This document shows, one piece after another, positions 1 to 8,274 of a stretch of 64,000 nucleotides of DNA (position 1 is its first letter; every line of letters begins with the position of its first letter). Origin of the DNA: an uncultured Lentisphaeria bacterium (lineage in GTDB: Bacteria; Verrucomicrobiota; Lentisphaeria; Victivallales; Victivallaceae); assembly GCA_903863035.1 (NCBI GenBank), contig CAIPAT010000270.1, positions 21,764 through 85,763 of the forward strand, written 5' to 3'. Under the pieces are notes generated by a model. That model did not search any database and had not been told where the DNA came from. It saw only the letters and a program-made list of their open reading frames with translations. The position numbers and the translations under genes were made by a program.

Positions 1-363
1 TATGTGGATATGTATATTTTCTTTCTTCTGTCCAAAAGAAAGAGCAAAACCCCGTTTGTCTTTAACAAAACACATCTTGAAAACTTCATAGTATCAGAAT
101 TTAAGGCGTTTTTTTATGTAATTGCCATTCCCGCAACAGCGTTTGTCCAGGGCATAATCTATTTTCATCGCTTCCTGAATAATTTGGACGGCGCTCCTAA
201 AAGTGATCTTGACATGATTATTCGTGAATCTCAGGAAATATATTCAATGCTAAGAAAATGTTCAACGGAAAGAGAATCCTGTGTTGAAAGAATATTCGGA
301 ACATTTCCAAATTTTAAAGGAACTGTAATGGATGAACCGGAAACCAGCAAGACGAACCGTTGA
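1..363 (+). CDS. Hypothetical protein, open at the window edge
   Basis: The reading frame is open from the first base and ends at 363, so this may be the C-terminal part of a longer gene; the first ATG is at position 10 in the same frame (an in-frame GTG sits at 4). About 120 residues are visible, with a hydrophobic stretch around residues 30-55 and a polar, charged C-terminal half. I do not recognise a family. No good ribosome binding site can be assessed because upstream sequence is missing. It is followed by almost 800 bases without a convincing gene, so it is not obviously linked to the regulator downstream. A chance frame is possible. Confidence 0.3.
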   Translation, partial: YVDMYIFFLLSKRKSKTPFVFNKTHLENFIVSEFKAFFYVIAIPATAFVQGIIYFHRFLNNLDGAPKSDLDMIIRESQEIYSMLRKCSTERESCVERIFGTFPNFKGTVMDEPETSKTNR

Positions 364-412
364 AAAGTGAATGCAATAACACTGTAAATCAGGGAGTAAT
401 ATTTGACATCTC

Positions 413-474
413 GGGGTCTGTCCGGAATGGCGCTACGTTAAGGATTGTTTTGAGCTTGTTTTTCTGTGTTCTTG
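413..474 (+). repeat. Dispersed repeat copy 1 (insertion-sequence-end-like)
   Basis: The segment beginning GGGGTCTGTCCGGAATGG and running through AAGGATTGTTTTGAGCTTG closely matches 30635-30697, including the shared blocks GGGGTCT, AATG.CGCTA.GTTAAGG.TTGTTTT and AGCTTGTTTTT. Both copies are in the same orientation. Start-with-GGGGTCTGTC followed by a conserved block resembles the terminal region of an insertion sequence, but no transposase is adjacent to either copy, so these would be solo ends or MITE debris. That identity is inference. Confidence 0.5.
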
Positions 475-897
475 AATGCTTTGTATCAAAACAAGCTGAG
501 GTATTTAAGAAATTTATACAGGGAAATTCTTGATCTTTCAACACAAGACATAGAGAAAGATAAAACAGAGTAGTAAGCGAATGTATGCGGTTGAGCCGCA
601 TATATTCGCTTACTCCAGTTGTCTCTCTGTACTACTATCCGTCATCTTCTTGTTTTTCAGAAAGATTTTCATGCGGCCATTTCCATAAGTTTCTCATTAT
701 GAACATGAAAAATGCTCAGCAATGCAGTGGAGAATTTTCGTCACTTTAGCCGTCAAATTGAAGTTCCGGCGGAGGGATGCACGGGTACCCTGCAAAACAA
801 AAAATTGTTTCTCGCTACATGCCACTGGCGGGCCCGCCGGGCGTGATCCAACGGTTCCGCAGTCGCTGGGTTGGTCGCCAAAGGCGAAATGCATAAA

Positions 898-915
898 GCC
901 GGTCAGACGACCGGC
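898..915. repeat. REP-like hairpin
   Basis: GCCGGTC and GACCGGC form a perfect 7-bp stem around a 4-base loop. Together with the palindrome at 827-838 it looks like scattered extragenic palindromic repeats rather than a terminator, because no T-run follows. Confidence 0.4.
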
Positions 916-1080
916 GCTCCCGGGTTTTCCTTCGCCCCCTTCCTTTACAATCGAAAAATAAGGAAAGCGCCTCGCGCCGGTAATTATTCATCGAGCAACT
1001 GGCGACACGACGGCTGTTGGACTTCTTCAATTTTTAAATTTTAGTTTCATTCTTTTTTGCTGGTTTTTTATCATCACCTA

Positions 1081-1109
1081 TTGACAAATATCACGACTTC
1101 TATTATAAT
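1081..1109 (+). promoter_or_regulatory. Consensus sigma-70 promoter of the LacI-type gene
   Basis: TTGACA at 1081-1086 and TATAAT at 1104-1109 are separated by exactly 17 bases: a full consensus promoter 42 bases ahead of the start codon. Just downstream, TATAC and GTATA form a small inverted repeat near 1123-1145, a possible autoregulatory operator. Such a strong promoter would need a repressor to be silent. Confidence 0.75.
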
Positions 1110-1150
1110 AAACAATATGATATACGATTAACGTGCAAGGTATACAATAG

Positions 1151-2257
1151 ATGCAAGAGAGAGTTAACATCAATACGATCGCGAAGCTGGCCGGGGCCTC
1201 CACGACCACCGTCTCCAACTTTATAAACTGTACCGAAACGATCCCGATCAGCACGGTAAAACGCGAACGGATCATGGAAGCAATGCGGTCCAAAAACTAC
1301 CGTCCCAGTCCAGCCAGCAGCCAGCTCCGCCGTAATAGTGTTCTTCCCGGCAAGGCGGTATTCATTTTCGGCAGTTATTCGGAATGCAATCCATTCGATA
1401 CCTGCAAAAACCCCATGCTGAGTGAACTTATCGCCAGCCTGGGGACTGAATTGAAGCTACGGCTGGGACTCAACATGGAAATAAGGGCGGTCACAGACGA
1501 GAACAGTATGGAAGCCTGGAACGAAACCATTGCCGATGCCGAAGCGCTGATCTGCTACGGCAGGCTTGACGCAGCATTGTTTGAGTTGTCAGTCCGCCGG
1601 AACATCCCATTGGGGTTGATCTCCGATTACAAGATCATACAGACGCGCGGCATGAGCAGTGCGCTGCCTCCGCTCGACTATGTATACTGGGATAGCGCCA
1701 GCCATCTGGACAAGCTGTTGAATCATGTAGCGGCAAAAGGCGCTAAACGCGTGGCTTTCGTCAGTTCCTGGAATATCGAACGCAATAATCCTAAAGGCTT
1801 TGCAGTGGAAGCGGAGGCGAAAATAGCCGAGTTCAAAGAATTCACCGCATCTAAAACCGGTCTGTCCGGGGAACTCTTCTGTCCGCCGATGCCGGAAAAC
1901 ATTTCGCCCTATTATGAGGGGCGCAATGCTTATGAGTTCATCCGCGATAAAGACTTACAGTCTTTCGACGCGATTCTGGGGCACAATGACTTTGTCGCTC
2001 AGGGAATAATCGGGGCGTTACAGGATAAGGGTATCGTTCCCGGACGCGACATGCTGGTTTGCGGCGAAGGCGATTACATCGAATGCCGCTACAGCATGCC
2101 AACCGTTACGACAGCTTCATATGACAAGGAGTTTCTGGCAGATAGCATCTGTAATATCCTGAAGGACAGAATGAAGCACAACCGTCCTCAGGGTGAACAT
2201 ATCCTGATTCCAAGCTGTCTGCTGGAACGTGAAAGCACGGCAGGAAAAAGCCATTAA
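1151..2257 (+). CDS. LacI-family transcriptional regulator
   Basis: 368 residues. An N-terminal helix-turn-helix (about residues 5-50: NTIAKLAGASTTTVSNFIN) of the LacI type is followed by a periplasmic-binding-protein-like ligand domain with the C-terminal repressor signature of substituting residues around VARDMLVCGEGD. LacI regulators usually repress adjacent carbohydrate genes and release DNA on binding a sugar. The start at 1151 has a modest AAGG about 10 bases upstream and lies behind a consensus promoter. The genes that follow on the same strand (pseudopilin, secreted hydrolase, small secreted protein, toroid protein) are the natural targets. The hinge helix sequence is less typical than in LacI or PurR, and the effector cannot be predicted. 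Confidence 0.9.
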   Translation: MQERVNINTIAKLAGASTTTVSNFINCTETIPISTVKRERIMEAMRSKNYRPSPASSQLRRNSVLPGKAVFIFGSYSECNPFDTCKNPMLSELIASLGTELKLRLGLNMEIRAVTDENSMEAWNETIADAEALICYGRLDAALFELSVRRNIPLGLISDYKIIQTRGMSSALPPLDYVYWDSASHLDKLLNHVAAKGAKRVAFVSSWNIERNNPKGFAVEAEAKIAEFKEFTASKTGLSGELFCPPMPENISPYYEGRNAYEFIRDKDLQSFDAILGHNDFVAQGIIGALQDKGIVPGRDMLVCGEGDYIECRYSMPTVTTASYDKEFLADSICNILKDRMKHNRPQGEHILIPSCLLERESTAGKSH

Positions 2258-2347
2258 CAGCAGGGGGACGATGATTATGAAACGGTCGCTTTTAAAGAAA
2301 ATATGGTATTTGCAATGAAACAAAATAGTACAGAAAGGAAAATGATT

Positions 2348-3031
2348 ATGAAACAAAAAAACATGAATTTTACACTCATCGAACTCCTCGTGGTGATCGC
2401 CATCATAGCTATTTTGGCCGGAATGCTGCTGCCTGCGCTGAATAAGGCCAGAAGCAAAGCCAAGGCGATTTCCTGCACCAGCAATCTTAAACAAATCGTC
2501 GCCGCCGCCGCCTACTATACTAACGACAATAACGATTATCTGTTGCCTGCCTATCATCCCACGTTCGCAGGTTATGACGATACTACCACCTGGGTAGCCA
2601 AGATACAGGGTTATATCGGCAAAAAGAAGTATGTCATAGCCGACTCCAAAGTAGCCTTCTGTCCGGAATCGCCCAAGCGTTTTGGCTACGGAGTGAATGA
2701 AGGGGTCGGTTGGGGGCCGGGCCCACTGTTGAAAAAGGCTTCCCGGATCCGAGATGCCTCGGTACGAGTTTACTTTGCGGACTGTATCAATTATGGCGTT
2801 AAGCCTGGCTGGTATTCCGGAACTCAAGGCGACTGGTCCGCTTACCCCCTTAGTTGGCAGGGTTATGTCCGCTCGTACCCGAACGATATTGTCGTCTACT
2901 TCGTTCATCCGGGCAAAACCGGCAATATTGCCTTTATCGACGGCCATACGACAGCAAAGATGTTTAGTGACATATCTGATCCGTCCTATCATTTCGCAAA
3001 ATGGGCACCATACTGGAACATCCCTAAATAA
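2348..3031 (+). CDS. Pseudopilin-like protein (prepilin N-terminal motif)
   Basis: 227 residues. The N-terminus carries the prepilin peptidase recognition and hydrophobic helix [17 protein letters not shown] followed by LLPALNKAR, the type IV pilin/type II secretion pseudopilin signature, including Glu5 after the cleavage site. The C-terminal part ends in a His-rich block with H, about ten residues, then DG ([16 protein letters not shown]), similar to the H-X9-DG region common in pilin-like proteins of Lentisphaerae and Planctomycetes. I chose the ATG at 2348 because AAGGAA lies seven bases upstream; an in-frame start at 2303 has no such site. It sits between the LacI regulator and a secreted hydrolase. 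The protein is probably inserted in the inner membrane and then assembled or displayed; its cargo or function is unknown. Confidence 0.85.
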   Translation: MKQKNMNFTLIELLVVIAIIAILAGMLLPALNKARSKAKAISCTSNLKQIVAAAAYYTNDNNDYLLPAYHPTFAGYDDTTTWVAKIQGYIGKKKYVIADSKVAFCPESPKRFGYGVNEGVGWGPGPLLKKASRIRDASVRVYFADCINYGVKPGWYSGTQGDWSAYPLSWQGYVRSYPNDIVVYFVHPGKTGNIAFIDGHTTAKMFSDISDPSYHFAKWAPYWNIPK

Positions 3032-3188
3032 TGCGGACTTAAGAAAACAGATTCCATTACAACAGAATGGTCGTTTTGTGCAAAAATATATAAGCGTTAT
3101 GTCGCTGGATGGACTACTGTTGTGCAAAGAGCTCCCGGCAGAGTAAAAAGCTAATGAATTCAAGAAACAATAAAGAAAGGTCATTTTC

Positions 3189-4769
3189 ATGAAAAAACTT
3201 ATCGGAATCGCATTACTGGGACTGACAGTCGGACTTGGAGCTCAGTCGCCGGGAAGTGTGATTTTTACCAATGACAGCAATGTGCCGCCGCAAAAGACTC
3301 CGGAATATTTCCTGGGGGCAGGAACCGAGTTCATCTATTCCATCAACCGGGCCAAATCGGGAAACAATTCGCAGGAACGGGTGCAGGTGCTGAAAGATTT
3401 GAAGTTGCAGTCGCTGCGCGGCCCGGCCGGCACCATTGCCAACTGGTATCTGTGGAAAAAAGGATACATGTTTACCCCTGAAGAACCGGACTATCATAAA
3501 TATTACGACAAGGAGTACAACAAGGGTAAAGGTCAGGGGCCGCGTCCGGTAATGCTGGCGGAACTCTACGAGGAAGCCGGCAAGCTGAATATTCCTTATG
3601 TGTTTAACGTCAATGTCGAAACCCAGTCGCCGGAAGACATCGCCGAGATGGTGAAAGAAATCAAAAAACTATCAAGTAAACCTGTTTTTCTGGAGATGGG
3701 CAACGAGCTGTTTGAACCTGGTGACCGCAAAGCGTTCCCCACCTGCCGTGAATATATCGCCAAAGTCCGAGCCATCGGGAAAGCGGTCAAAGCGGTCGAT
3801 CCGACGGTACAAATCGCGGTGGTCTGCCCTTCTTATCCGTTCAGCGAAGATAAAATGCTGAACAGCGCCCTGCGCAAACTGGCCAACACCGGCAATAAAC
3901 CGATTGACCACTATCTGGAATGGGATGATATCCTTGCCGCCAATCAGGATGCTTTTGATGCGGTAATCCTCCATCCCTATATTTTCTTCCGGGTTGAAAA
4001 TGCCACGCCGGAATCAGTGATGGCATTTATGGCGGCTTGGAATGCCGCGGGCGAAGAAGTGCTGCGGAGCTATTACTCAAAAATGTTTCCATCTAAAAAA
4101 ATCTGGATGACCGAATTCAACGTCCTCTGCTGGCGGGTGTTCGGCGAAAAAAATCCGGAACTGCAAAACCGGCTACAGTTGATGAAAAGTACCGGTGCTG
4201 CCGTCGCCAATATGGAATCATTACTGCGTTTCATCAGCGCCGGTAATGTTTCAATGACCCATTTGCATACATTCGCCGATGGTCAGGGGTTCGGCATCGT
4301 TCAGGCCGGACCCAAAGGTCTGGTCAAGCTGCCCAATTACTATATCTATGAAGCCATGGGAAAACTGCTGGCGGAAAATCAGTATTATTACCGGATGAAC
4401 GCTCCTGACTCCATGTCCAGTGATTTCCTGTTGAGTTATACTCATGTATTGCAGGGTCCGGAAGAAGGCCTAGTACGCTATCAGAATGTCGGAGCCTGGG
4501 GTTTCGGCACGGAAAAAGTATTGCGCCAGGTTGTATTTCAGAACCGCACACCGTATGAACAGAAAGTTGGTTTTAGAAGCAGCAAACTTCAGAAAATATG
4601 GAGTTACGGCGGCCGTAATCCATTCCCGAACTTTCTGCGTAATACTCTACACTGGACTCATCCGCCGCTGACCGAGAATATTCCTGTTCCCGACCGGGAA
4701 AACGGCCCGGCTGCAACTGAACTGATTCTGCCGCCGTATTCCATGACCATTGCCAATGTAATCAATTAA
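3189..4769 (+). CDS. Secreted clan GH-A-like glycoside hydrolase
   Basis: 526 residues with a Sec signal peptide (MKKLIGIALLGLTVGLGA, cleavage near residue 18). The fold reads as a (beta/alpha)8 barrel of clan GH-A: an Asn-Glu pair in LEMGNELFEP puts the putative acid/base at Glu173, and IWMTEFNVLCW puts the putative nucleophile at Glu309. The early LRGPAGTIANWYLW block recalls the GH39, GH51 and GH79 groups, whose substrates include arabinosides, xylosides and glucuronides. A beta-sandwich tail follows the barrel. The family cannot be fixed by eye. The start has AAAGG eight bases upstream. It follows the pseudopilin and precedes a small secreted protein, so it is likely part of the LacI-controlled locus and acts outside the cytoplasm. 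Confidence 0.75.
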   Translation: MKKLIGIALLGLTVGLGAQSPGSVIFTNDSNVPPQKTPEYFLGAGTEFIYSINRAKSGNNSQERVQVLKDLKLQSLRGPAGTIANWYLWKKGYMFTPEEPDYHKYYDKEYNKGKGQGPRPVMLAELYEEAGKLNIPYVFNVNVETQSPEDIAEMVKEIKKLSSKPVFLEMGNELFEPGDRKAFPTCREYIAKVRAIGKAVKAVDPTVQIAVVCPSYPFSEDKMLNSALRKLANTGNKPIDHYLEWDDILAANQDAFDAVILHPYIFFRVENATPESVMAFMAAWNAAGEEVLRSYYSKMFPSKKIWMTEFNVLCWRVFGEKNPELQNRLQLMKSTGAAVANMESLLRFISAGNVSMTHLHTFADGQGFGIVQAGPKGLVKLPNYYIYEAMGKLLAENQYYYRMNAPDSMSSDFLLSYTHVLQGPEEGLVRYQNVGAWGFGTEKVLRQVVFQNRTPYEQKVGFRSSKLQKIWSYGGRNPFPNFLRNTLHWTHPPLTENIPVPDRENGPAATELILPPYSMTIANVIN

Positions 4770-4796
4770 CCACTTTAAATAAGGAGATTCACGATC

Positions 4797-5456
4797 ATGA
4801 AGTTTTTAATGCCGATGATATTATTGGGAACCTGTCTGATTGCCGGTGCTGAACCTGTTCGCGGCCGTATTGATATTTTTGGAGACCAGCAAAATGCCAT
4901 TGTCCTGACCACGGGCGATATCACTTCAGGTGGGATTATCGGCAACGCGTCTTGGGGAAAAACAGATGACCGTAAATTTTATCTGACAGCCGAAACTCCG
5001 CTGCTGTCACCAAACGAATGGACAAAGTTTTCGTTCAGCTTCACTCCCGAAGCCGACGGGAACATCTCCGTTATTCTGAAGAGTTCGTATGCGCAGACCA
5101 AAGGGAAAAAACAGCAGGATCAGGTATGGGTCTACTGGGATAATCTGTTGGTCGAGGGCGTCGTAAGTTCAGGGGCGAAACCGGTCGTTCTGCCGGTTGC
5201 CGGCGATGTTCCCCCGACCGCAAAAGCAATCAACGGGTTTATCGATGGCAGTTTTGAAAACAGTGATGGTAAAGGCTGGTTCAAAAACGCGGGAACGGTC
5301 ATAGTAAAAGATAAAGCCATTGCGCAGGACGGTCAAGCTTGTGTAAAGGTGTGGTGTACCGCCAATATCGGACAGAATCTCAAAGTGAAAAAGGGTGCGA
5401 AAGTCACCATTACCGGCTTTGCTAAACCGGCCGAGTTTGTACCGGCGCAAGAATGA
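4797..5456 (+). CDS. Small secreted protein, paralogue of the pair at 42-43 kb
   Basis: 219 residues with a signal peptide (residues 1-18). The mature part begins RGRIDIFG, has a WGK..DRKF..TAETP block, an aromatic-rich strand near VWVYWDNLLVEG, a GSFE..DGKGW block and a terminal stretch ending EFVPAQE. These same landmarks occur in the two proteins encoded at 42116-42721 and 42795-43397, so the three form one family. The spacing of strands suggests a jelly-roll beta-sandwich like carbohydrate-binding modules, but I do not recognise the family. AAGGAG stands ten bases before the ATG. It sits directly behind the GH-A hydrolase, so it could help that enzyme bind substrate. Function is inference. 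Confidence 0.7.
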   Translation: MKFLMPMILLGTCLIAGAEPVRGRIDIFGDQQNAIVLTTGDITSGGIIGNASWGKTDDRKFYLTAETPLLSPNEWTKFSFSFTPEADGNISVILKSSYAQTKGKKQQDQVWVYWDNLLVEGVVSSGAKPVVLPVAGDVPPTAKAINGFIDGSFENSDGKGWFKNAGTVIVKDKAIAQDGQACVKVWCTANIGQNLKVKKGAKVTITGFAKPAEFVPAQE

Positions 5457-5474
5457 TCAAATAGCAGGATTACA

Positions 5475-6800
5475 ATGAAGCATTTACATGAACGAGCAAA
5501 AGAATTCGAAAGTATTGTGGATTCTTGTCTTATTGATGAGCATGGACTATTGATGTCATTATTAAACATTGAAACGATGAAACCTTTTTCGCGCGGTTAT
5601 TTCGAAGGCATGAACATTCTTAGTTATCCTGGAAAAAACTGGGATGATTTCTCTGACTTTCTGTCACATGAAAATGTCGGCATGTGTTCCGGTGCCTTCC
5701 TGGCTGCAATGATCTGGAAATATCGGGCCACGAAAAACCAGGAAGCACTGAAAAAAGCCCGCCGCACGTTTAGAGGAATAAAATGGCTCTTTGATATTTC
5801 GCAGGAAATAGATGATGGTTTTTACTGCAAATGCTATGGCGGCAAACTCAGCAACCAGATTTCCAGCGATCAGTACATCTACACGTTTGCCGGGCTCAAT
5901 GAGTTCATGGTATTCGCCGGACACGAGGAGCGCTCTCAATGTGTGGAAATGATTGAAAAAATGGCGCGGTTCTGGATCCGGAAAAACTATTCATATCCGT
6001 ATTATGGCAAACCGTTGAACTGGCCGCTGGAAAGGTTTCCGGTATTCGCTTGGTTCGCATATCATCACACCGGGAAGCAGGAATTCCTTGATGAGTTCAA
6101 TCGTCTCTGCGCGATTCCGGAAGTTATGAAAAAAATACCGTTTGGCAGTACTTTAGAGGATATGCTGGCGACCCTGCGGACACGTGAAATATATCATGAT
6201 TTCGAGAAAAACACCCAGGTCCGCCACTTCTTGTCCATGCCGGAAACCATGCAATCAGGCTTTCTCAGCCTGGAAGCGATGCTGGAATACCATGCCCCGC
6301 ATCGGGATGTCTGGCTGAAAAAAACCCGAAAATTGCTTGAACGTAACATCTCTTTCATCGCTGATGACGGTTACGCCATGTGCTCAAGTCTCTACAATCT
6401 CGAAAACGGAACAATTTCCGAAGTGCGAGAACGTATGTGTTGCCCTGAAGAAATAAGCGAGAACTGGAAGTTTTGGAGCTTAGTGTGCTGTTTGCGCTCC
6501 GGGATGCAAGCCGTTATGTTTGCTAGAGCTTGCGTGGCGATGCAGCGATATGTTACCGACACCAAAGCCTTAGCGACCGCAATGCATATATTGAAAAATA
6601 TCTCCCATAACAAGATGCATTGGTTCGTCGACATTGATGGCAAGCAATTTCCCGATGACCTGAAATGGATGGACAAGCTTTACAGCGGCGATGCGGTGGC
6701 GCATTGGCTGTGGGCCTACTGGCAAGCAAAGGCGACACAATCATTATATTTCTCATCAACAGAAAGCAGGACAAAAAATGAGACGCTGCGAAAACCGTAA
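5475..6800 (+). CDS. Cytoplasmic alpha/alpha-toroid protein, putative glycosidase
   Basis: 441 residues without a signal peptide. The sequence is a run of amphipathic helices with aromatic-rich loops (for example FYCKCYGGKLSNQISSDQY at about residues 117-135 and SGDAVAHWLWAYWQ at about 396-410), typical of six-hairpin or alpha/alpha-toroid glycosidases such as unsaturated glucuronyl hydrolases and other oligosaccharide hydrolases. I cannot assign a CAZy family and no catalytic pair is certain. AGGA lies before the ATG and the gene follows the small secreted protein by 18 bases, so it is probably cotranscribed. A cytoplasmic enzyme finishing the breakdown of oligosaccharides released outside is a reasonable reading. 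Confidence 0.55.
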   Translation: MKHLHERAKEFESIVDSCLIDEHGLLMSLLNIETMKPFSRGYFEGMNILSYPGKNWDDFSDFLSHENVGMCSGAFLAAMIWKYRATKNQEALKKARRTFRGIKWLFDISQEIDDGFYCKCYGGKLSNQISSDQYIYTFAGLNEFMVFAGHEERSQCVEMIEKMARFWIRKNYSYPYYGKPLNWPLERFPVFAWFAYHHTGKQEFLDEFNRLCAIPEVMKKIPFGSTLEDMLATLRTREIYHDFEKNTQVRHFLSMPETMQSGFLSLEAMLEYHAPHRDVWLKKTRKLLERNISFIADDGYAMCSSLYNLENGTISEVRERMCCPEEISENWKFWSLVCCLRSGMQAVMFARACVAMQRYVTDTKALATAMHILKNISHNKMHWFVDIDGKQFPDDLKWMDKLYSGDAVAHWLWAYWQAKATQSLYFSSTESRTKNETLRKP

Positions 6801-6827
6801 TCAACACTAAAAGAATGAAAGTATAAG

Positions 6828-7143
6828 ATGAAAACAGAAAAATTATGCGGAGTGTGGTCGGCGGCGCCGACGCCTTTGACCTCGGATTTAAAAATTGACG
6901 AGGCTTCCATTGAACGGCTGTCGGCGCATCAGCAGAAACTCAAGATCAACGGCGTATTTATTGCCGGGACCTGCGGCGAAGGCTCCTGACTCAGTGACGC
7001 GATGCAACCATCGCAAGCAGCATGCTGCCCGCCATGCGCAAAGCGGTTAAAAAATTCCGGAATGACGCTAAATGAATTTGTCAATCTGCCGGATGGCGAA
7101 TATCTGTGTACCAAAGCGATTATAAAAAAAGGCCAAACCGGAT
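6828..7143 (+). pseudogene. Decayed DapA-family (dihydrodipicolinate synthase/aldolase-like) gene
   Basis: The ATG at 6828 opens a typical start of the DapA/N-acetylneuraminate lyase family: GVWSAAPTPLTSDLKID, then GVFIAGTCGEGS, matching the beta-1 and substrate-loop blocks. A TGA at 6987-6989 interrupts the frame exactly where the family normally has Trp (GTCGEG.WL), and the next in-frame codons read LSDAMQ, so the stop looks like a single TGG to TGA change. After that the frame is lost and no further family sequence can be followed; the rest of the barrel is missing. The gene is dead. It lies in line with the preceding operon and probably once supplied an aldolase for it. Confidence 0.7.
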
Positions 7144-7848
7144 GTGCTGTTCCTGTTAAACTGGATAAGCATCTCCCCTGTGTTGCAAACGCTGGATGAA
7201 CTGAAGCTGATAATCAGTGAATTTAATGTCATTGCCGGCGAAGTGAAAGAGGTGGTAATTATTGGTAACAGCATCCGGCAGCACGGCAAAGCGCCACAGA
7301 TCGGCTGGAACAATACCTGTGGCATGGCGGCTACCAGTCAGGATAGAGATTACGTTCACGTGCTGTATAAAAAAATCTGCGAAAAACTGGCTAAAAGCCA
7401 AAAAGATGCGCCTAAGCTTTCGCTGCCGGGCGGCGTAGCGGAAAAAGATTTTTCAAAGTGGAATGCAGCGGTAACCCAGAATGCCGACATTATCATTGTC
7501 CAGCTTGGCGACAATTTTCGCAATCCTGTGACTGTTGAAAAACTGCAGATGCCTTACGAAGCGATGCTCAAAGCTTTTAAAGGAGACCGTAATCCGATTC
7601 TGATTTGCGTTTCCAACTGGGGCGGCGGCAAAATGTCGCAGTTGATCGGCGATGCCGCAAAAAATCAGGGAGCCGGTTTTGTTCCGCTTGAAAAACTGGC
7701 GGCAGACCCGCAGAATAAAGCGCAAAGCGAAGGACATTTCTCTCATGGCGGCGTGAATTGGCATCCCGGAGATCGCGGCATGGCAGCGATTGCCGATGCA
7801 ATTTGGCTTGTACTCGAACCGGAACTCGACAAGGCAATAGCCAAATAG
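7144..7848 (+). CDS. SGNH/GDSL-family hydrolase, 5' side damaged
   Basis: 234 residues from a GTG start. The SGNH blocks are present: VVIIGNSIRQHG (block I; GNS with Ser about residue 42), VQLGDN (block III region) and NWHPGDRGM (catalytic His block). This family includes carbohydrate esterases. Upstream, fragments in other frames (VNLPDGEYLCTKA at 7080-7120, then the stretch leading into the SGNH domain) suggest that the original protein had an N-terminal beta-rich domain lost to frameshifts. No signal peptide remains, though esterases of this type are often secreted. The SGNH domain itself looks complete, so it may still make protein, but the start is uncertain and a pseudogene is the main alternative. 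Confidence 0.5.
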   Translation: MLFLLNWISISPVLQTLDELKLIISEFNVIAGEVKEVVIIGNSIRQHGKAPQIGWNNTCGMAATSQDRDYVHVLYKKICEKLAKSQKDAPKLSLPGGVAEKDFSKWNAAVTQNADIIIVQLGDNFRNPVTVEKLQMPYEAMLKAFKGDRNPILICVSNWGGGKMSQLIGDAAKNQGAGFVPLEKLAADPQNKAQSEGHFSHGGVNWHPGDRGMAAIADAIWLVLEPELDKAIAK

Positions 7849-8200
7849 GAAGCCGGTCAGGCTGGTGACGCTGGAGCCGCAGTGGTGCCTTATCGGGGCC
7901 TGTCCACTTTGTTTGACATTATTTAAGGATAATAATTTAATTTATAGCTATATTATTCTATCTTATTTCATAAAGTTTAAGCGAAAAATATTAAAACAGC
8001 TTAAATGGACTTGAAAATATCGCATCAGCAAAGGAAGCGTTCTGGAGCAGGGCAACCGCCGTAGACGATGCAGGCTGGCTGAATGAAGGATCCGGAAATA
8101 ACAGACTCTAGATACAACCGCCCGGAACGAAATGTGCCTTCTTTTTAAACTTCGCTGATTATTGCTCACATTTGTAACAGAGCATTTATTTTTATTAAAT
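7849..8200. other. Intergenic stretch without a recognisable gene
   Basis: About 350 bases between the SGNH gene and the FadR-type promoter. It is AT-rich with many short stops on both strands. A long minus-strand frame crosses it and the next gene but has no coding look. No terminator with a T-run was seen. Confidence 0.5.
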
Positions 8201-8217
8201 AATATGTAATACATATT
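8201..8217. promoter_or_regulatory. 17-bp palindrome, candidate FadR/GntR operator
   Basis: AATATGTAATACATATT is a perfect palindrome around a central A. The core TGTAATACA fits the GntR-type half-site arrangement (yGTA-n-TACr) known for this superfamily. It overlaps the first two bases of the -35 box of the promoter at 8216-8244, which drives a FadR-type gene, so negative autoregulation is likely. Confidence 0.65.
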
Positions 8218-8244
8218 GACATATATGCATTGGCGCATTATAAT
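8216..8244 (+). promoter_or_regulatory. Consensus sigma-70 promoter of the FadR-type gene
   Basis: TTGACA at 8216-8221 and TATAAT at 8239-8244 with a 17-base spacer. The start codon at 8275 lies 31 bases downstream. The palindrome at 8201-8217 touches the -35 box. Confidence 0.75.
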
Positions 8245-8274
8245 TTTAAAATAAACAATGAAGGAACTGTGCAG

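Larger units (their letters stand above)
364..1080. other. Gene-poor stretch with repeat-like sequence
   Basis: No convincing gene. It holds a segment at 413-474 that recurs in degenerate form near 30.6 kb, a perfect 12-bp palindrome GGCGGGCCCGCC at 827-838, a hairpin at 898-915 with arms GCCGGTC/GACCGGC, and short GC-rich inverted repeats around 870-885. Open frames here overlap each other in conflicting frames and look like chance. The mix of repeat and hairpins suggests old mobile-element debris. Confidence 0.55.

Noticed and set aside
389..601. Minus-strand 70-codon ORF at the first repeat copy
   Set aside because: It reads through the repeat and shows no conservation at the second copy.
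2117..3190. Long minus-strand ORF of 357 codons opposite the LacI and pseudopilin genes
   Set aside because: It runs antisense to two well-supported genes, has no family resemblance or ribosome binding site, and its composition matches a shadow frame.
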